Assembly: GCF_023276405.1 (NCBI RefSeq)
Contig: NZ_JALRMO010000001.1
Coordinates: forward strand, 1,178,001 to 1,242,000
Direction of reading: 5' to 3'
DNA from: Paenibacillus hamazuiensis
GTDB lineage: Bacteria; Bacillota; Bacilli; Paenibacillales; NBRC-103111
Length of the DNA stretch: 64,000 nucleotides
The position numbers and the translations under genes are program-made. Positions 25,455 through 33,884 of this stretch are shown piece by piece (the first letter of the stretch is position 1; each line of letters starts with the position of its first letter). The notes below the pieces were generated by a model. That model made no database searches, was not told the origin of the DNA, and saw only the letters and a program-made list of their open reading frames with translations.

Positions 25455-26804
25455 ATGAAAAGATATTTGGATATCCTTTCCGACATGGAAGGAAAAATAG
25501 CGGTAGGACAATTCGCCTCGGGCCAAAAGCTGCCTTCCGTCCGCCATGCGGCGAAGCATTACGGCTGCAGCATCAGCACGATTACACGGGCGTATGCAGA
25601 ATTGGAGAAACGCCATGCCATCTATTCGATCGCCCAAAGCGGCTTTTACGTGGTCGAAAAGCCGGGAGACCGGTCCGTTGCCAGTCCAGGCAAGAGGATC
25701 GATTTCGCCTCTACGTCGCCGGATCCGAATGTGTTTCCGTATTTGGATTTCCAGCATTGTTTGAACAAAGCTCTGGACATTTACAAATACGATCTGTTCA
25801 CCTGCGGCGATTCGAAAGGGCTGAAGACGCTTCGTCATACGCTCGTTTCCCATTTGTCCTCGGATCAAATATTTGCCAAAGCGGAACGGATTATCGTTAT
25901 GTCGGGGGCCCAACCGGCGCTCGAGCTGCTTGCTAAAATGCCGTTTCCGAACGGGAATTCCGCCATTCTGGTCGAACAGCCGAGCTACGACATTTATTTG
26001 CGTTTTCTTGAGGCCGAGGGCATACCGGTATGCGGAATCGTCCGTACGGCGGAAGGTATCGATTTGCACGAACTTGAGGAAAAATTCAGAAATGGCGGAA
26101 TCAAGTTTTTTTATACCATGTCCAGGTATCACAGCCCGCTCGGCACCTCGTACAGTGTAGAAGAGAGGAAAGCGATCGCCCGTTTGGCCCAAAAATATGA
26201 CGTTTACGTCGTGGAGGACGATTTCTTGGCTGACCTCGGCGAAGATTCGGGCGCGGATCCGATTTACGCCTATAACGGGGCGTCGCACGTCGTATATGTG
26301 AAAAGCTTCTCGAAAATCGTCTTCCCGGGGCTGCGGATCGGTGCCGTCGTTTTGCCGGAAAAGCTGCTGGAGACATTCTGCGAATATAAAAGATACGCAG
26401 ACACCTCGCAGCTGTCCCAGGCGGCGCTTGAAGTGTATATCAAAAGCGGCATGTACGAGCGGCACAAGCGCAAAATAAGCAGCCAATATACGGCCAGGAT
26501 CCGCTCTTTGAACGAAGCGGTGCGCCGGTATAACGAAGCGGGACTTATCGAAATACCGGATGTCCGCTCCGGCGTGTTCGTGCAGTTCAAGCTTCCGCAA
26601 ACGGTCAATCTGGAGCGGCTCATCAAGCGTCTTGCGGAAAAGGAAATCGCGGTCGCCTCCGGCAAAAGGTTTTACTTATCGGATTATTTGGAACGGGAAA
26701 AGTTTTTGCGGATCAGCATCGCGAGGGCGCAGCCGGAGCATATCGAGGAAGGCGTGAGGGCGATCATTGAGGAAGTAAGGCGGGAAGCCAGGTCGCTCTA
26801 TTGA
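25455..26804 (+). CDS. MocR-type regulator (GntR helix-turn-helix fused to an aminotransferase fold)
   Basis: About 449 residues. Residues 1-65 are a GntR winged helix (LPSVRHAAKHYGCSISTITR), joined by a linker to a fold-type I aminotransferase domain (about 90-445). The PLP-lysine is in YVKSFSKIVFPGLRIG. The aminotransferase part lacks no obvious segment, but such domains usually act as effector sensors. ATG at 25455 is preceded by GAGGGAG. It is divergent to the EamA-nitroreductase operon across a perfect palindrome, implying regulation of that operon and of itself, perhaps in response to an amine or amino acid bound to PLP. Confidence 0.87.
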   Translation: MKRYLDILSDMEGKIAVGQFASGQKLPSVRHAAKHYGCSISTITRAYAELEKRHAIYSIAQSGFYVVEKPGDRSVASPGKRIDFASTSPDPNVFPYLDFQHCLNKALDIYKYDLFTCGDSKGLKTLRHTLVSHLSSDQIFAKAERIIVMSGAQPALELLAKMPFPNGNSAILVEQPSYDIYLRFLEAEGIPVCGIVRTAEGIDLHELEEKFRNGGIKFFYTMSRYHSPLGTSYSVEERKAIARLAQKYDVYVVEDDFLADLGEDSGADPIYAYNGASHVVYVKSFSKIVFPGLRIGAVVLPEKLLETFCEYKRYADTSQLSQAALEVYIKSGMYERHKRKISSQYTARIRSLNEAVRRYNEAGLIEIPDVRSGVFVQFKLPQTVNLERLIKRLAEKEIAVASGKRFYLSDYLEREKFLRISIARAQPEHIEEGVRAIIEEVRREARSLY

Positions 26805-26897
26805 GAACAAATCCCCCAAAAGTTGCCTATTCCTAGTACTTTTGGGGGAGCCCCCCGGTTGTCCGCAAAAATTAGCCAAACATAATTTCCTAAGCAA
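26805..26897 (-). repeat. Dispersed intergenic repeat, copy C (inverted, with an extra hairpin)
   Basis: The reverse complement aligns with copies A and B. Between the GGGGG and CTTTTGGGGG parts it carries extra sequence that makes a perfect 11-bp inverted repeat: CCCCCAAAAGT (26813-26823) and ACTTTTGGGGG (26838-26848). It starts directly after the MocR stop codon. Confidence 0.65.
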
Positions 26898-26905
26898 CGA
26901 CAGAA

Positions 26906-26935
26906 CGCCGCCGCTTGATAGCGGCGGCGGTTTTT
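26906..26935 (+). terminator. Terminator of the MocR gene
   Basis: A 10-bp stem CGCCGCCGCT/AGCGGCGGCG with a 4-nt loop and a T5 tail. Confidence 0.85.
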
Positions 26936-26968
26936 GCCTGTTTAGTCCGGCGAGAGATCGGTACGAAA

Positions 26969-28168
26969 TCAGCTTTTTTGACGCATTTGTAATCCCCACA
27001 AGGCAAACAGAATGCCGATGACCGTCACAAGCGCCGCCGTTAGCGGAACAGCGGGGAGCCCTCCGCCGATTTGCAGATCGATGACGATACCGCCCAGATA
27101 TGCGCCAAAAGCATTGCCCAGGTTGAAAGCGGCGATGTTCAGCGTCGATGCGAGGGTCGGCGCTTCCTTGGCCGTATTCAGCATGTGAAGCTGCAGCCCG
27201 GGCACCGTGCCGAACGAGGCGACGCCGAGTACGAATATGGTGATCAATGCCGGGATCTTATACGCATCGGTCAGGCTGAACAAAGCGAGCGTGACTGCGA
27301 GCAGCACGAGCGTTCCGATCAGCGAGGGCAGCAGCTTCCAGTCCGCCAGCTTGCCGCCGTAAATGTTGCCTATCGTGATGCCGACGCCGAACAAGACGAG
27401 AATATAGGATACGGCACCGGAAGAAAAACCCGTGATGTCCGTCAATATCGGCGCAATATACGTGAAGGCGGTGAACACGCCGCCGAAGCCGAATACGGTC
27501 ATGAGCAGCGCAATGTGAACGGCCGGACGGCGCAGTACGCCAAGCTCCTGCGATAAGCTCGACGGGGCGGCTTTTACCTTCGGAACGAGCGTCATCACGC
27601 CGATAAGCGCCACGATTCCGATCGCGGTAATGACCCAGAAGGTGGACCTCCAGCCGTAAGCCTGGCCGAGGAATGTTCCGAACGGTACGCCGAGGATGTT
27701 GGCGAGCGTAAGTCCCGTAAACATCAAGGCGATGGCGCCCGCGCGTTTCTCTTTGGGAACGAGCTCCGCAGCGACGACGGAGCCGACGCCGAAGAAGGAA
27801 CCGTGGGTGAGCGCCGCTACAAAACGGGCCGCCATCAAAACGGCATAGTTCGGCGCGACAGCGGCCAGCGCATTGCCCGCGATGAAGATGCCCATGAGCA
27901 GCAGCAGCAGCGCCTTGCGCGGCATCTTATGCGTGGATATCGTAATGAACGGAGCGCCGACGGCGACCCCGAGCGCATAGCCGGTGATCAGCAATCCGGC
28001 CGCCGGGATGGAAACGTTAAGATCGGCGGCTACTTCGGGAAGAAGGCCCATGATGACGAATTCGGTCATCCCGATCGCAAATGCTCCCAGCGTAAGAGCG
28101 TAGATGGCGATGGTTGCGCTTCTTCCGGATGACGCCGCGTATTTGCCGGAAATGGTTTCTGTATTCAT
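26969..28168 (-). CDS. DHA1-family MFS transporter (AraJ/YdhP-like)
   Basis: 399 residues with 12 predicted helices. Typical motifs: TLGAFAIGMTEFVIMGLLPEV in TM1, the GVAVGAPFITI loop, and GSFFGVGSVVAAELVPKEKR after TM4. This branch exports sugars, arabinose-like compounds or drugs. The PfpI-type gene ends only 6 bp upstream on the same strand, so the two form an operon. A LysR gene lies further upstream on the same strand and may be unrelated. Confidence 0.87.
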   Translation of the reverse strand: MNTETISGKYAASSGRSATIAIYALTLGAFAIGMTEFVIMGLLPEVAADLNVSIPAAGLLITGYALGVAVGAPFITISTHKMPRKALLLLLMGIFIAGNALAAVAPNYAVLMAARFVAALTHGSFFGVGSVVAAELVPKEKRAGAIALMFTGLTLANILGVPFGTFLGQAYGWRSTFWVITAIGIVALIGVMTLVPKVKAAPSSLSQELGVLRRPAVHIALLMTVFGFGGVFTAFTYIAPILTDITGFSSGAVSYILVLFGVGITIGNIYGGKLADWKLLPSLIGTLVLLAVTLALFSLTDAYKIPALITIFVLGVASFGTVPGLQLHMLNTAKEAPTLASTLNIAAFNLGNAFGAYLGGIVIDLQIGGGLPAVPLTAALVTVIGILFALWGLQMRQKS

Positions 28169-28174
28169 CGTGAA

Positions 28175-28846
28175 TCACCCCAATATTTCAATAACTGCCT
28201 TGGTTACCGCAAGGGTGGATTGAGGATTCTGCCCGGTTACCAGGCTGCCGTCAACCTCGCAATGGCAGGTCCAGTTCGGAGCGGCCACGAAGATAGCCCC
28301 CAGATCGCGCAGCTTGCTTTCGAGCAAAAACGGCAAATGCCGGTCAAGTGTGGTTGCCGCTTCCTCGCGATCCGTGAACGCGCTGACCCGTTTGCCGGCG
28401 ACGAGCGGCTCGCCGCTTGACAATGTTGCGCCGACGAGGCCGGCCGGTCCGTGACAAACCGCGGCGACCACTTTGCCGGCTTCATAGAAATCGCGCAGCA
28501 ACTGCTGCAGCTTGCGATCGTTCGGCAGGTCGTACATCGTTCCGTGACCGCCCGGCAAGAAAATCGCATCGAACGTTTCGGCCGAGACGCTGTCCAATTT
28601 CACCGTGTCCTCCAGATACCGCTGTGTATCCAAAACATGCTTGGGCGTATTGGCATCGACGCTGCCCGGATCCACGGGACCCGGTCCCCCGAGCGGGCTT
28701 GCCACCTTGACCTCGTATCCTTGGGCGGTGAACTCCAAATAAGCCTCGGCGAATTCCGACAGCCAAATGCCCGTCCGTTTGCCTTCATGAATTTCAGTAT
28801 GGTTAGTGACGACGATCAATATTCTCTTTTTATCCAATTTCTCCAA
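28175..28846 (-). CDS. DJ-1/PfpI (Hsp31-like) family protein
   Basis: 223 residues of the class I glutamine amidotransferase-like DJ-1/PfpI superfamily. The nucleophile elbow AVCHGPAGL has the conserved Cys-His; a Glu near the N-terminus (ASPLGGPGPVDPGS region) and FLPGGHGTMYDLP are typical of Hsp31-like glyoxalase III/chaperones. Likely role is methylglyoxal or electrophile detoxification. It is first in an operon with the MFS gene 6 bp downstream, consistent with the stress/efflux theme of this region. Confidence 0.85.
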   Translation of the reverse strand: MEKLDKKRILIVVTNHTEIHEGKRTGIWLSEFAEAYLEFTAQGYEVKVASPLGGPGPVDPGSVDANTPKHVLDTQRYLEDTVKLDSVSAETFDAIFLPGGHGTMYDLPNDRKLQQLLRDFYEAGKVVAAVCHGPAGLVGATLSSGEPLVAGKRVSAFTDREEAATTLDRHLPFLLESKLRDLGAIFVAAPNWTCHCEVDGSLVTGQNPQSTLAVTKAVIEILG

Positions 28847-28947
28847 CCTCCTATAAGGGATGATCGCTTCAACGTTATTCTAAATCCAACCAACCTATAA
28901 TACAAATTATGAAATAATGATTTATTCATAAAAATATTTATAATATG

Positions 28948-28976
28948 CAAAAAAATCAACCGGAAATCCGATTGAT
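28948..28976 (-). terminator. Terminator of the LysR gene
   Basis: On the minus strand ATCAATCGG pairs with CCGGTTGAT (one G-U pair) around a 4-nt loop and is followed by seven T, immediately after the LysR stop. Confidence 0.8.
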
Positions 28977-28978
28977 CG

Positions 28979-29845
28979 TTACTCGTTTTCGCGTATGATC
29001 TTCACAATTCTGCCCATTTCCTGCAAATGCTTATGTTTCATTTGGTAGGCAATGTACAATTCGTTTGTTACTTTCAATTGCTCCAATATGATTTTGGCCT
29101 TTTCGTTCGGTTGACGCAGCAGGTATGTTGGCAGCACGCTGATCCCCGACCCGTTTTCAATCGCCCTCAAAATCATATGCAGATTGGGAATGACATGGAC
29201 GGGTTTAATGAGCGGCCTTTTCTGAAAATGCTGCCTCCATAGCCGTCTGATGATCGGCAGCTCCAGTCCGTAGCTGATCCATTTTTGCGCGCAAAGCCAT
29301 TGTTCGATGTCCGTGGGCCGATCCGTATCCGGAACCTCCATATGCGCGGGAGCGACGACCGCAAACTCCTCGTCGTACAGCTTTACATATTCGATCCCCG
29401 GAGCAATGAACTTTTTGGAAGTGAAGATGATGTCCGCCTTGTCTTCCTTCAAAATTTCCAGCAATTGATCCGCGGTTCCGAAATACGATACCGTACACAT
29501 GTTAAGCTCGTTCAGCCGGGGTAGTATGTTTTCGCAATAAAATTCGTGTGCGGTACCGATACGGATGACTTTAAGCGTAGGCAGGGACGCCGCTTTCAGG
29601 CTCACCGTCGTTTCCTCCAGCCTTTCGATCAGCGGGGCAACCTGGGAATAGAGCTCTTTCCCTCTTTCGGTCGGCGTCAGTTTCCTGGACGTTCTTGTAA
29701 ATAACGGCTCCCCGACCTCGGCTTCCAGGGCGGACAAATGCTGGCTCATCGCCGGCTGCGTCATCATCCGCGTTTTGGCGGCTTCCGACACGGAATTGTG
29801 CTTGTATATGGCAATGAAGCTTCGATACCATTCAAAATCGACCAT
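28979..29845 (-). CDS. LysR family transcriptional regulator
   Basis: 288 residues: an N-terminal LysR helix-turn-helix (SVSEAAKTRMMTQPAMSQHL, about 18-37) and a two-lobed periplasmic-binding-like effector domain. It has its own terminator. Divergent to it is only a very short reading frame ending in a terminator (29982-30093), where a target gene would normally be; the target may have been lost. Effector unknown. Confidence 0.87.
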   Translation of the reverse strand: MVDFEWYRSFIAIYKHNSVSEAAKTRMMTQPAMSQHLSALEAEVGEPLFTRTSRKLTPTERGKELYSQVAPLIERLEETTVSLKAASLPTLKVIRIGTAHEFYCENILPRLNELNMCTVSYFGTADQLLEILKEDKADIIFTSKKFIAPGIEYVKLYDEEFAVVAPAHMEVPDTDRPTDIEQWLCAQKWISYGLELPIIRRLWRQHFQKRPLIKPVHVIPNLHMILRAIENGSGISVLPTYLLRQPNEKAKIILEQLKVTNELYIAYQMKHKHLQEMGRIVKIIRENE

Positions 29846-29981
29846 GATTTATGTTGACTCCCCCGCAGTTTCTTTTTCCATACTATACCACTTTGAAGTG
29901 CGTACTTCCTATAAACAATATGTTAGCACGTAATAAAAAGTAGGCAAATGAGCTTATGAAAAATACGCGGGAGTGATAAGT

Positions 29982-30062
29982 ATGAAAACAGCTTCAACCG
30001 GAGGTCTTTTAATGATGGCTCTCTTCCTGGCAAGTTCATGCACCGGCCAAAACCGCATTCAT
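29982..30062 (+). pseudogene. Very short ORF, likely 5' remnant of a lost LysR target gene
   Basis: GGGAGTG and an ATG at 29982 open a peptide starting MKTASTGGLLMMALFLASS, which looks like a first membrane helix or signal, but a strong terminator begins inside it at 30044. The frame nominally continues antisense to the MFS gene. It is probably a gene start left after deletion, though a 20-30 residue peptide cannot be excluded. Confidence 0.4.
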
Positions 30063-30093
30063 TCTAAATGCGATTTTGGCCGAATTTTTTTTT
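30044..30093 (+). terminator. Strong plus-strand terminator
   Basis: A 16-bp stem with one mismatch (CGGCCAAAACCGCATT with 30067-30082), a 7-nt loop and nine T. No intact plus-strand gene precedes it. Confidence 0.85.
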
Positions 30094-30105
30094 GCTTGGA
30101 TAAAA

Positions 30106-31542
30106 CTACCGTTTTCGCGGCAAAAACAAAGCGACAACCGCGCCGAGCAGTATACCAAGCGCCGCCAGATAAACCGCTGTTCTTTCGCCCGCAGCGACGG
30201 CTTCGCGCAGAGATTCGCCCGTTTTTCCCTGAATGCCCGAGTTGGCGACGGCAATAAGGATAGCCAGACCTACGGCATTGCCGATGTTTAATGTGGTCGA
30301 CGCGATTCCGGACGCTACGCCTTGATCCTCCCGGGCTACGCCGCTTGAAGCGGCAACCCACATTCCGGTCCACGTAATGCCTTGGCCGATGCCGGAAATA
30401 ACGAGCCCCGGAACGATGATGAGGTAGCTGCTGCCGGTATAAGCGCCTATTGGAATCAGTATCGTTCCGGCAATGCCGACGATCATGCCGATAAGCAGTG
30501 TGCTGCGTGCCTCCAACCGGGTCGCCAGCCGTTCGCCGAGCTGAGTACCCGCCGCAATCGCCAGCGAAGGGACGATGAAGGCGAGACCGGTCTGCAAGGC
30601 GCTGTATCCGTGCACGTTTTGGAAGAGCGTGGTCAGGAAGTACGGCAGTGCGCCGAACGTTCCCATGTAGATAAAGGTAATGAGCGTCCCCGTAACCAAG
30701 CTGCGGTTGCGAAAAAGATGCAGCGACATTAAAGGAGCTTTGCTGCGTCCTTCGATGAGGGTGAAAATAGATAAAATGACCAGGGAAAGTACCGCGCATA
30801 TTATAATATTTGGGGAATTCCAGCCGGACTCGGGTCCTTGTACGAGAACATAAACCAGAAGGGTGGCACCCGCGGTCACGGTGACAGCGCCGGGCATATC
30901 AAAATGACGCTTTTGATCCCGTCGCTCGTCGCGGGGAATTATGAACAGCGCAGCCAATGCAACCAATCCCGCTAATGGAACATTGACCAAAAATACCGCC
31001 TCCCAACCAAACGCATTGGTCAGCACCCCGCCCAAGATCGAGCCGATCGTCAGCCCGCTGGCTCCGGCCCCGCCCCATACGGCCAGCGCGCGATTGCGGC
31101 GCGGTCCTTCCTCAAATAACCGGTTGATCAGCGACAACGTGGCCGGAAAAAGGAACGCCGCCCCAATGCCTTGGATGGCGCGGGCGATCACGATGACAAG
31201 CGGCTCCCAGGCCAAGCCGCCCATTAGTGACGAAAGCGCATAGAGAATGAGCGCGAAAATAAACATTCGCTTTTGTCCGAGCAAATCGGCGGCACGCCCG
31301 CCAAGAAGCAGGAAGCCTCCGCAGAAAACGGTGTAGGCGCTGACGACCCATTGCAGCGACTGCTCCGAGAAGCCAAGACCTTGACCGATCTCCGGTAAAG
31401 CCACGAAAACGATATTGATGTCGAGCCCATAGATGAGCTGGGCTAATGCGAGCAGAGCCAGGCTCCATCCCATAGCGCGCTTATTGACAGCAGCGACCTC
31501 AGGCGAAGCGGTGCGCAGCCGTGCTTGTGGATCGGTGGACAT
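30106..31542 (-). CDS. DHA2-family MFS drug exporter (14 TM)
   Basis: About 478 residues with 14 helices. Motifs: GLDINIVFVALPEIG in TM1, GRAADLLGQKRMF as motif A, AIQGIGAAFLFPATLSLI in TM4 and a Gly-rich motif C. ATG at 31542 follows AAGGAG with 9-nt spacing; the GTG at 31554 overlaps that site and is rejected. It is divergent to an ArsR-type regulator with two near-identical palindromes in between, so it is very probably repressed by it. The substrate is likely a hydrophobic drug or toxic metabolite. Confidence 0.87.
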   Translation of the reverse strand: MSTDPQARLRTASPEVAAVNKRAMGWSLALLALAQLIYGLDINIVFVALPEIGQGLGFSEQSLQWVVSAYTVFCGGFLLLGGRAADLLGQKRMFIFALILYALSSLMGGLAWEPLVIVIARAIQGIGAAFLFPATLSLINRLFEEGPRRNRALAVWGGAGASGLTIGSILGGVLTNAFGWEAVFLVNVPLAGLVALAALFIIPRDERRDQKRHFDMPGAVTVTAGATLLVYVLVQGPESGWNSPNIIICAVLSLVILSIFTLIEGRSKAPLMSLHLFRNRSLVTGTLITFIYMGTFGALPYFLTTLFQNVHGYSALQTGLAFIVPSLAIAAGTQLGERLATRLEARSTLLIGMIVGIAGTILIPIGAYTGSSYLIIVPGLVISGIGQGITWTGMWVAASSGVAREDQGVASGIASTTLNIGNAVGLAILIAVANSGIQGKTGESLREAVAAGERTAVYLAALGILLGAVVALFLPRKR

Positions 31543-31562
31543 CGGTAACTTCACTCCTTATA

Positions 31563-31580
31563 TTTCAAATTTATTTGAAA
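31563..31580. promoter_or_regulatory. ArsR-type operator 1
   Basis: TTTCAAA-N4-TTTGAAA, a perfect 7-bp dyad between the divergent exporter and ArsR genes. Confidence 0.7.
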
Positions 31581-31597
31581 CGTTTCTAGGTGATTAT

Positions 31598-31617
31598 ATT
31601 TCAAAAATATTTGAAAT
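31598..31617. promoter_or_regulatory. ArsR-type operator 2
   Basis: ATTTCAAA-N4-TTTGAAAT, a perfect 8-bp dyad with the same core as site 1, centred 36 bp from it. Two sites suggest one for each divergent promoter or cooperative binding. Confidence 0.7.
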
Positions 31618-31645
31618 GTCAAGAGAATGATGTTATAATTTTTCC

Positions 31646-31972
31646 ATGAGACAAAATGATGAAATTGCCCTGTCCCAAGCGGCCAAAGTACTTAGCGACC
31701 CTATACGGCTGAAAATTTTAATGCTTCTTAAAGAGGGGAGGCAGGAGATATACCAGTCCCCCGTCTGTTCGGCATATTCCGACGCGATCTGTCCGGAGGA
31801 TCTGAAGCTCGGCTTGGGCGATATTTCGTCGTCTAAGCTGTCGTATCATCTGAAGGAACTGAAGGAAGAAGGCTTCATTCAGGAGTGCAGGGAGGGGAAA
31901 CGGATTTTTTATCTCCTGAAGCCCGACCGGTTCAAAATCTTGGTTGAATCGCTTCGCGTTTTTACTAACTGA
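31646..31972 (+). CDS. ArsR family winged-helix regulator
   Basis: 108 residues. LSDPIRLKILMLLKEG and SSSKLSYHLKELKEEGFIQE form the ArsR/SmtB winged helix. The region between includes two Cys residues (SPVCSAYSDAICPEDL) that could bind metal or sense thiol stress, but no CxC metal motif of ArsR itself is present. It is divergent to a DHA2 exporter with two dyad operators in the interval. A strong terminator follows. Confidence 0.85.
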   Translation: MRQNDEIALSQAAKVLSDPIRLKILMLLKEGRQEIYQSPVCSAYSDAICPEDLKLGLGDISSSKLSYHLKELKEEGFIQECREGKRIFYLLKPDRFKILVESLRVFTN

Positions 31973-32036
31973 TCGGCGACCTGACCTGCCAAGGGGATCG
32001 TCTGCACCGACAGCCCTTGGCGGCAGAGAAAATAAT

Positions 32037-32086
32037 GAAAAGGCCTGCAGACCGTTTGTTCAAACGGTTTTGCAGGCCTTTCGTTT
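32037..32086 (+). terminator. Terminator of the ArsR gene
   Basis: AAAGGCCTGCA pairs with TGCAGGCCTTT and an inner CCGTTTG/AAACGG stem extends it around a short loop; TCGTTTTT follows. Confidence 0.88.
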
Positions 32087-32199
32087 TTGCCCGGACTATC
32101 GTCTATTTTCGCCTGTCGACGGAACGGGTGCCTAGGACATAGACTGGCATGCAGACATATTTTAGTTACCAAATCACGCATAAAAAAGGAGCTGCTGCT

Positions 32200-32586
32200 T
32201 TGAAAAAAATTCCGGTTAAAGGATTCGTCCTTCACTCCAAGGATTCCGGGAAGGAACATTCCCACGGTCTCTACATTACGTCCTGGGACGGTCGCCCCGT
32301 ATATCATGTTCACCCTTTTTCGGGCGTAACTTCCTATGACGACGGGCATGTTCATCAATATGTGGGCGTAACCGAACCCGCTCCGACCGGCGTCCCGCAC
32401 GTTCATCGCTATCATACCGTAACGTCGTTAAATCACGGGCATACCCATGTCATCCAAGGGGTGACAGGTCCGGCCGTCGATCTGCCGGGAGGCGGGCATA
32501 TTCATTACTTTGAAGGGTTTACGACGGTAAACGGGAGAACGCCGCATACGCATCATTATAAAGGCGCGACAGGCAACGAAGATTGA
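32200..32586 (+). CDS. ymaF: YmaF-like histidine-rich protein
   Basis: 128 residues. TTG at 32200 is chosen because AAAAGGAG precedes it at normal spacing; an in-frame ATG at 32149 has no site. The sequence is a tandem series of roughly 25-residue units, each with an H-x-H pair (EHSHG, YHVHPF, GHVHQY, PHVHRYH, GHTHVI, GHIHYF, PHTHHY) followed by GVT-like turns. This matches the YmaF family of Bacillus and relatives, of unknown function; the regular histidine pairs suggest metal binding. It appears monocistronic. Confidence 0.75.
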   Translation: MKKIPVKGFVLHSKDSGKEHSHGLYITSWDGRPVYHVHPFSGVTSYDDGHVHQYVGVTEPAPTGVPHVHRYHTVTSLNHGHTHVIQGVTGPAVDLPGGGHIHYFEGFTTVNGRTPHTHHYKGATGNED

Positions 32587-32718
32587 AGGCTCATCCCCTC
32601 CGGCGCTGCTTGGGAGGGGATGCTTTTTATAGGCGATCGCTGACAACGATACATAATAAATTTCCGGAAAATAGAAACCCTAAAGGTATTATTTTACCAA
32701 ATAAAGGCGGGGGCGAAC

Positions 32719-33759
32719 ATGAACCGGAATAAGAAACAAAGCAGTACCTTAACGGGTATGATGATTGCCAAAATAGCCGTCGCATGCGCCGTATCGTGGC
32801 AGCTCGCCAAGCTTTCCGGATCCTCACATCCTTATCTCGCCCCGGTGTCGGTCATTCTCTGCATGAAAAGCACGCTTTTGCAGACCCTGAAGTTTTCGGG
32901 TCATCGCGCGGTCGGAACGATTATAGGCGCATGTTTCGTAGAATTGGTATCCCGATTTTTAAACGAGCCGCACGCCTGGACGATCGGATTCCTTGTCCTG
33001 GTGGGATTATGGATAGCCAAGGGCTTGCGAAGGAATCCGATTGTTTCGGAGCAGGTGGGATTGACCGTTCTGCTCGTGCTTGTACTCGATCATCAATCGG
33101 ACCATTATTTCGTCGACCGTTTAAGAGATACAGGGATCGGGGTTGTGCTTTCCGCTATCATCTTGTACGCAGTCCCCCCGAACTACAAAAAAGAGATGAA
33201 GCAGGCGGCGGCTCCGTTTGCCGATCGACTGTCGAAAATGTACACATCCGCCGCCGCATGGGTTGGACGAGGCTGTGATAACGGAGAAGGGGAAAAGCTG
33301 CGGCAGGAAATGAAACAGCTCCTTGAGCTGGAGCTTCAAACGCGCAAAACTTTGACGGATATAAGCAAGAGCCTGAAGTTTTACCCATTTTTCGCCCAAA
33401 AGCAAAATATGGCGGCAGGCTTTAAGAAGCAGTTTCAGCTTTGGAGCTATGGACAAGCCAGTTTGGAGAGGATGGCCGATCTGCTCTCCGACTGGCGCAA
33501 CTCCGGACATATGTCAGCGGCGGACAGGGCAGGTTGGTCCGGGCAGCTCAGCGAGATCGCGGCTTATTACCGCCGTCAAGCGGAGATGCTGCAGGCTAAA
33601 GGAAGCGGCGGCTCTGCACAAACCGACGTTATTTTTAAGGAGCACATTCCGCTGCATGTCCGTCCTCCGGAACGGCTGGACTCGAATTCATATAACAGTG
33701 CTTTGTATCTGGAAACCGCAGCGCTTGTTCGGGAACATGCCGCGTACAAGATTCCTTGA
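32719..33759 (+). CDS. FUSC/aromatic acid exporter family membrane protein
   Basis: 346 residues. The N-terminal half (about 15-150) has six hydrophobic helices with HPYLAPVSVILCMKSTLLQTL and GHRAVGTIIGACFVELVSRF, the pattern of FUSC/ArAE proteins; the C-terminal half is a soluble, partly coiled helical domain. Such proteins export aromatic carboxylic acids or related compounds. AAAGGCGGG lies before the ATG. No partner gene is evident. Confidence 0.78.
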   Translation: MNRNKKQSSTLTGMMIAKIAVACAVSWQLAKLSGSSHPYLAPVSVILCMKSTLLQTLKFSGHRAVGTIIGACFVELVSRFLNEPHAWTIGFLVLVGLWIAKGLRRNPIVSEQVGLTVLLVLVLDHQSDHYFVDRLRDTGIGVVLSAIILYAVPPNYKKEMKQAAAPFADRLSKMYTSAAAWVGRGCDNGEGEKLRQEMKQLLELELQTRKTLTDISKSLKFYPFFAQKQNMAAGFKKQFQLWSYGQASLERMADLLSDWRNSGHMSAADRAGWSGQLSEIAAYYRRQAEMLQAKGSGGSAQTDVIFKEHIPLHVRPPERLDSNSYNSALYLETAALVREHAAYKIP

Positions 33760-33884
33760 TATTTTTGCATGATGCTAAAACGCCATAAGGTCCATTCGTC
33801 CATACCTAAATATCTCCATATTCATACAGTAACTTAGCGGCGATTCATGCCCAAAAACGATGATGTGAAAAGGAGATGGTTGGG

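Noticed and set aside
25410-26600. 396-residue minus-strand reading frame
   Set aside because: Antisense to the MocR gene, which has complete family motifs on the plus strand.
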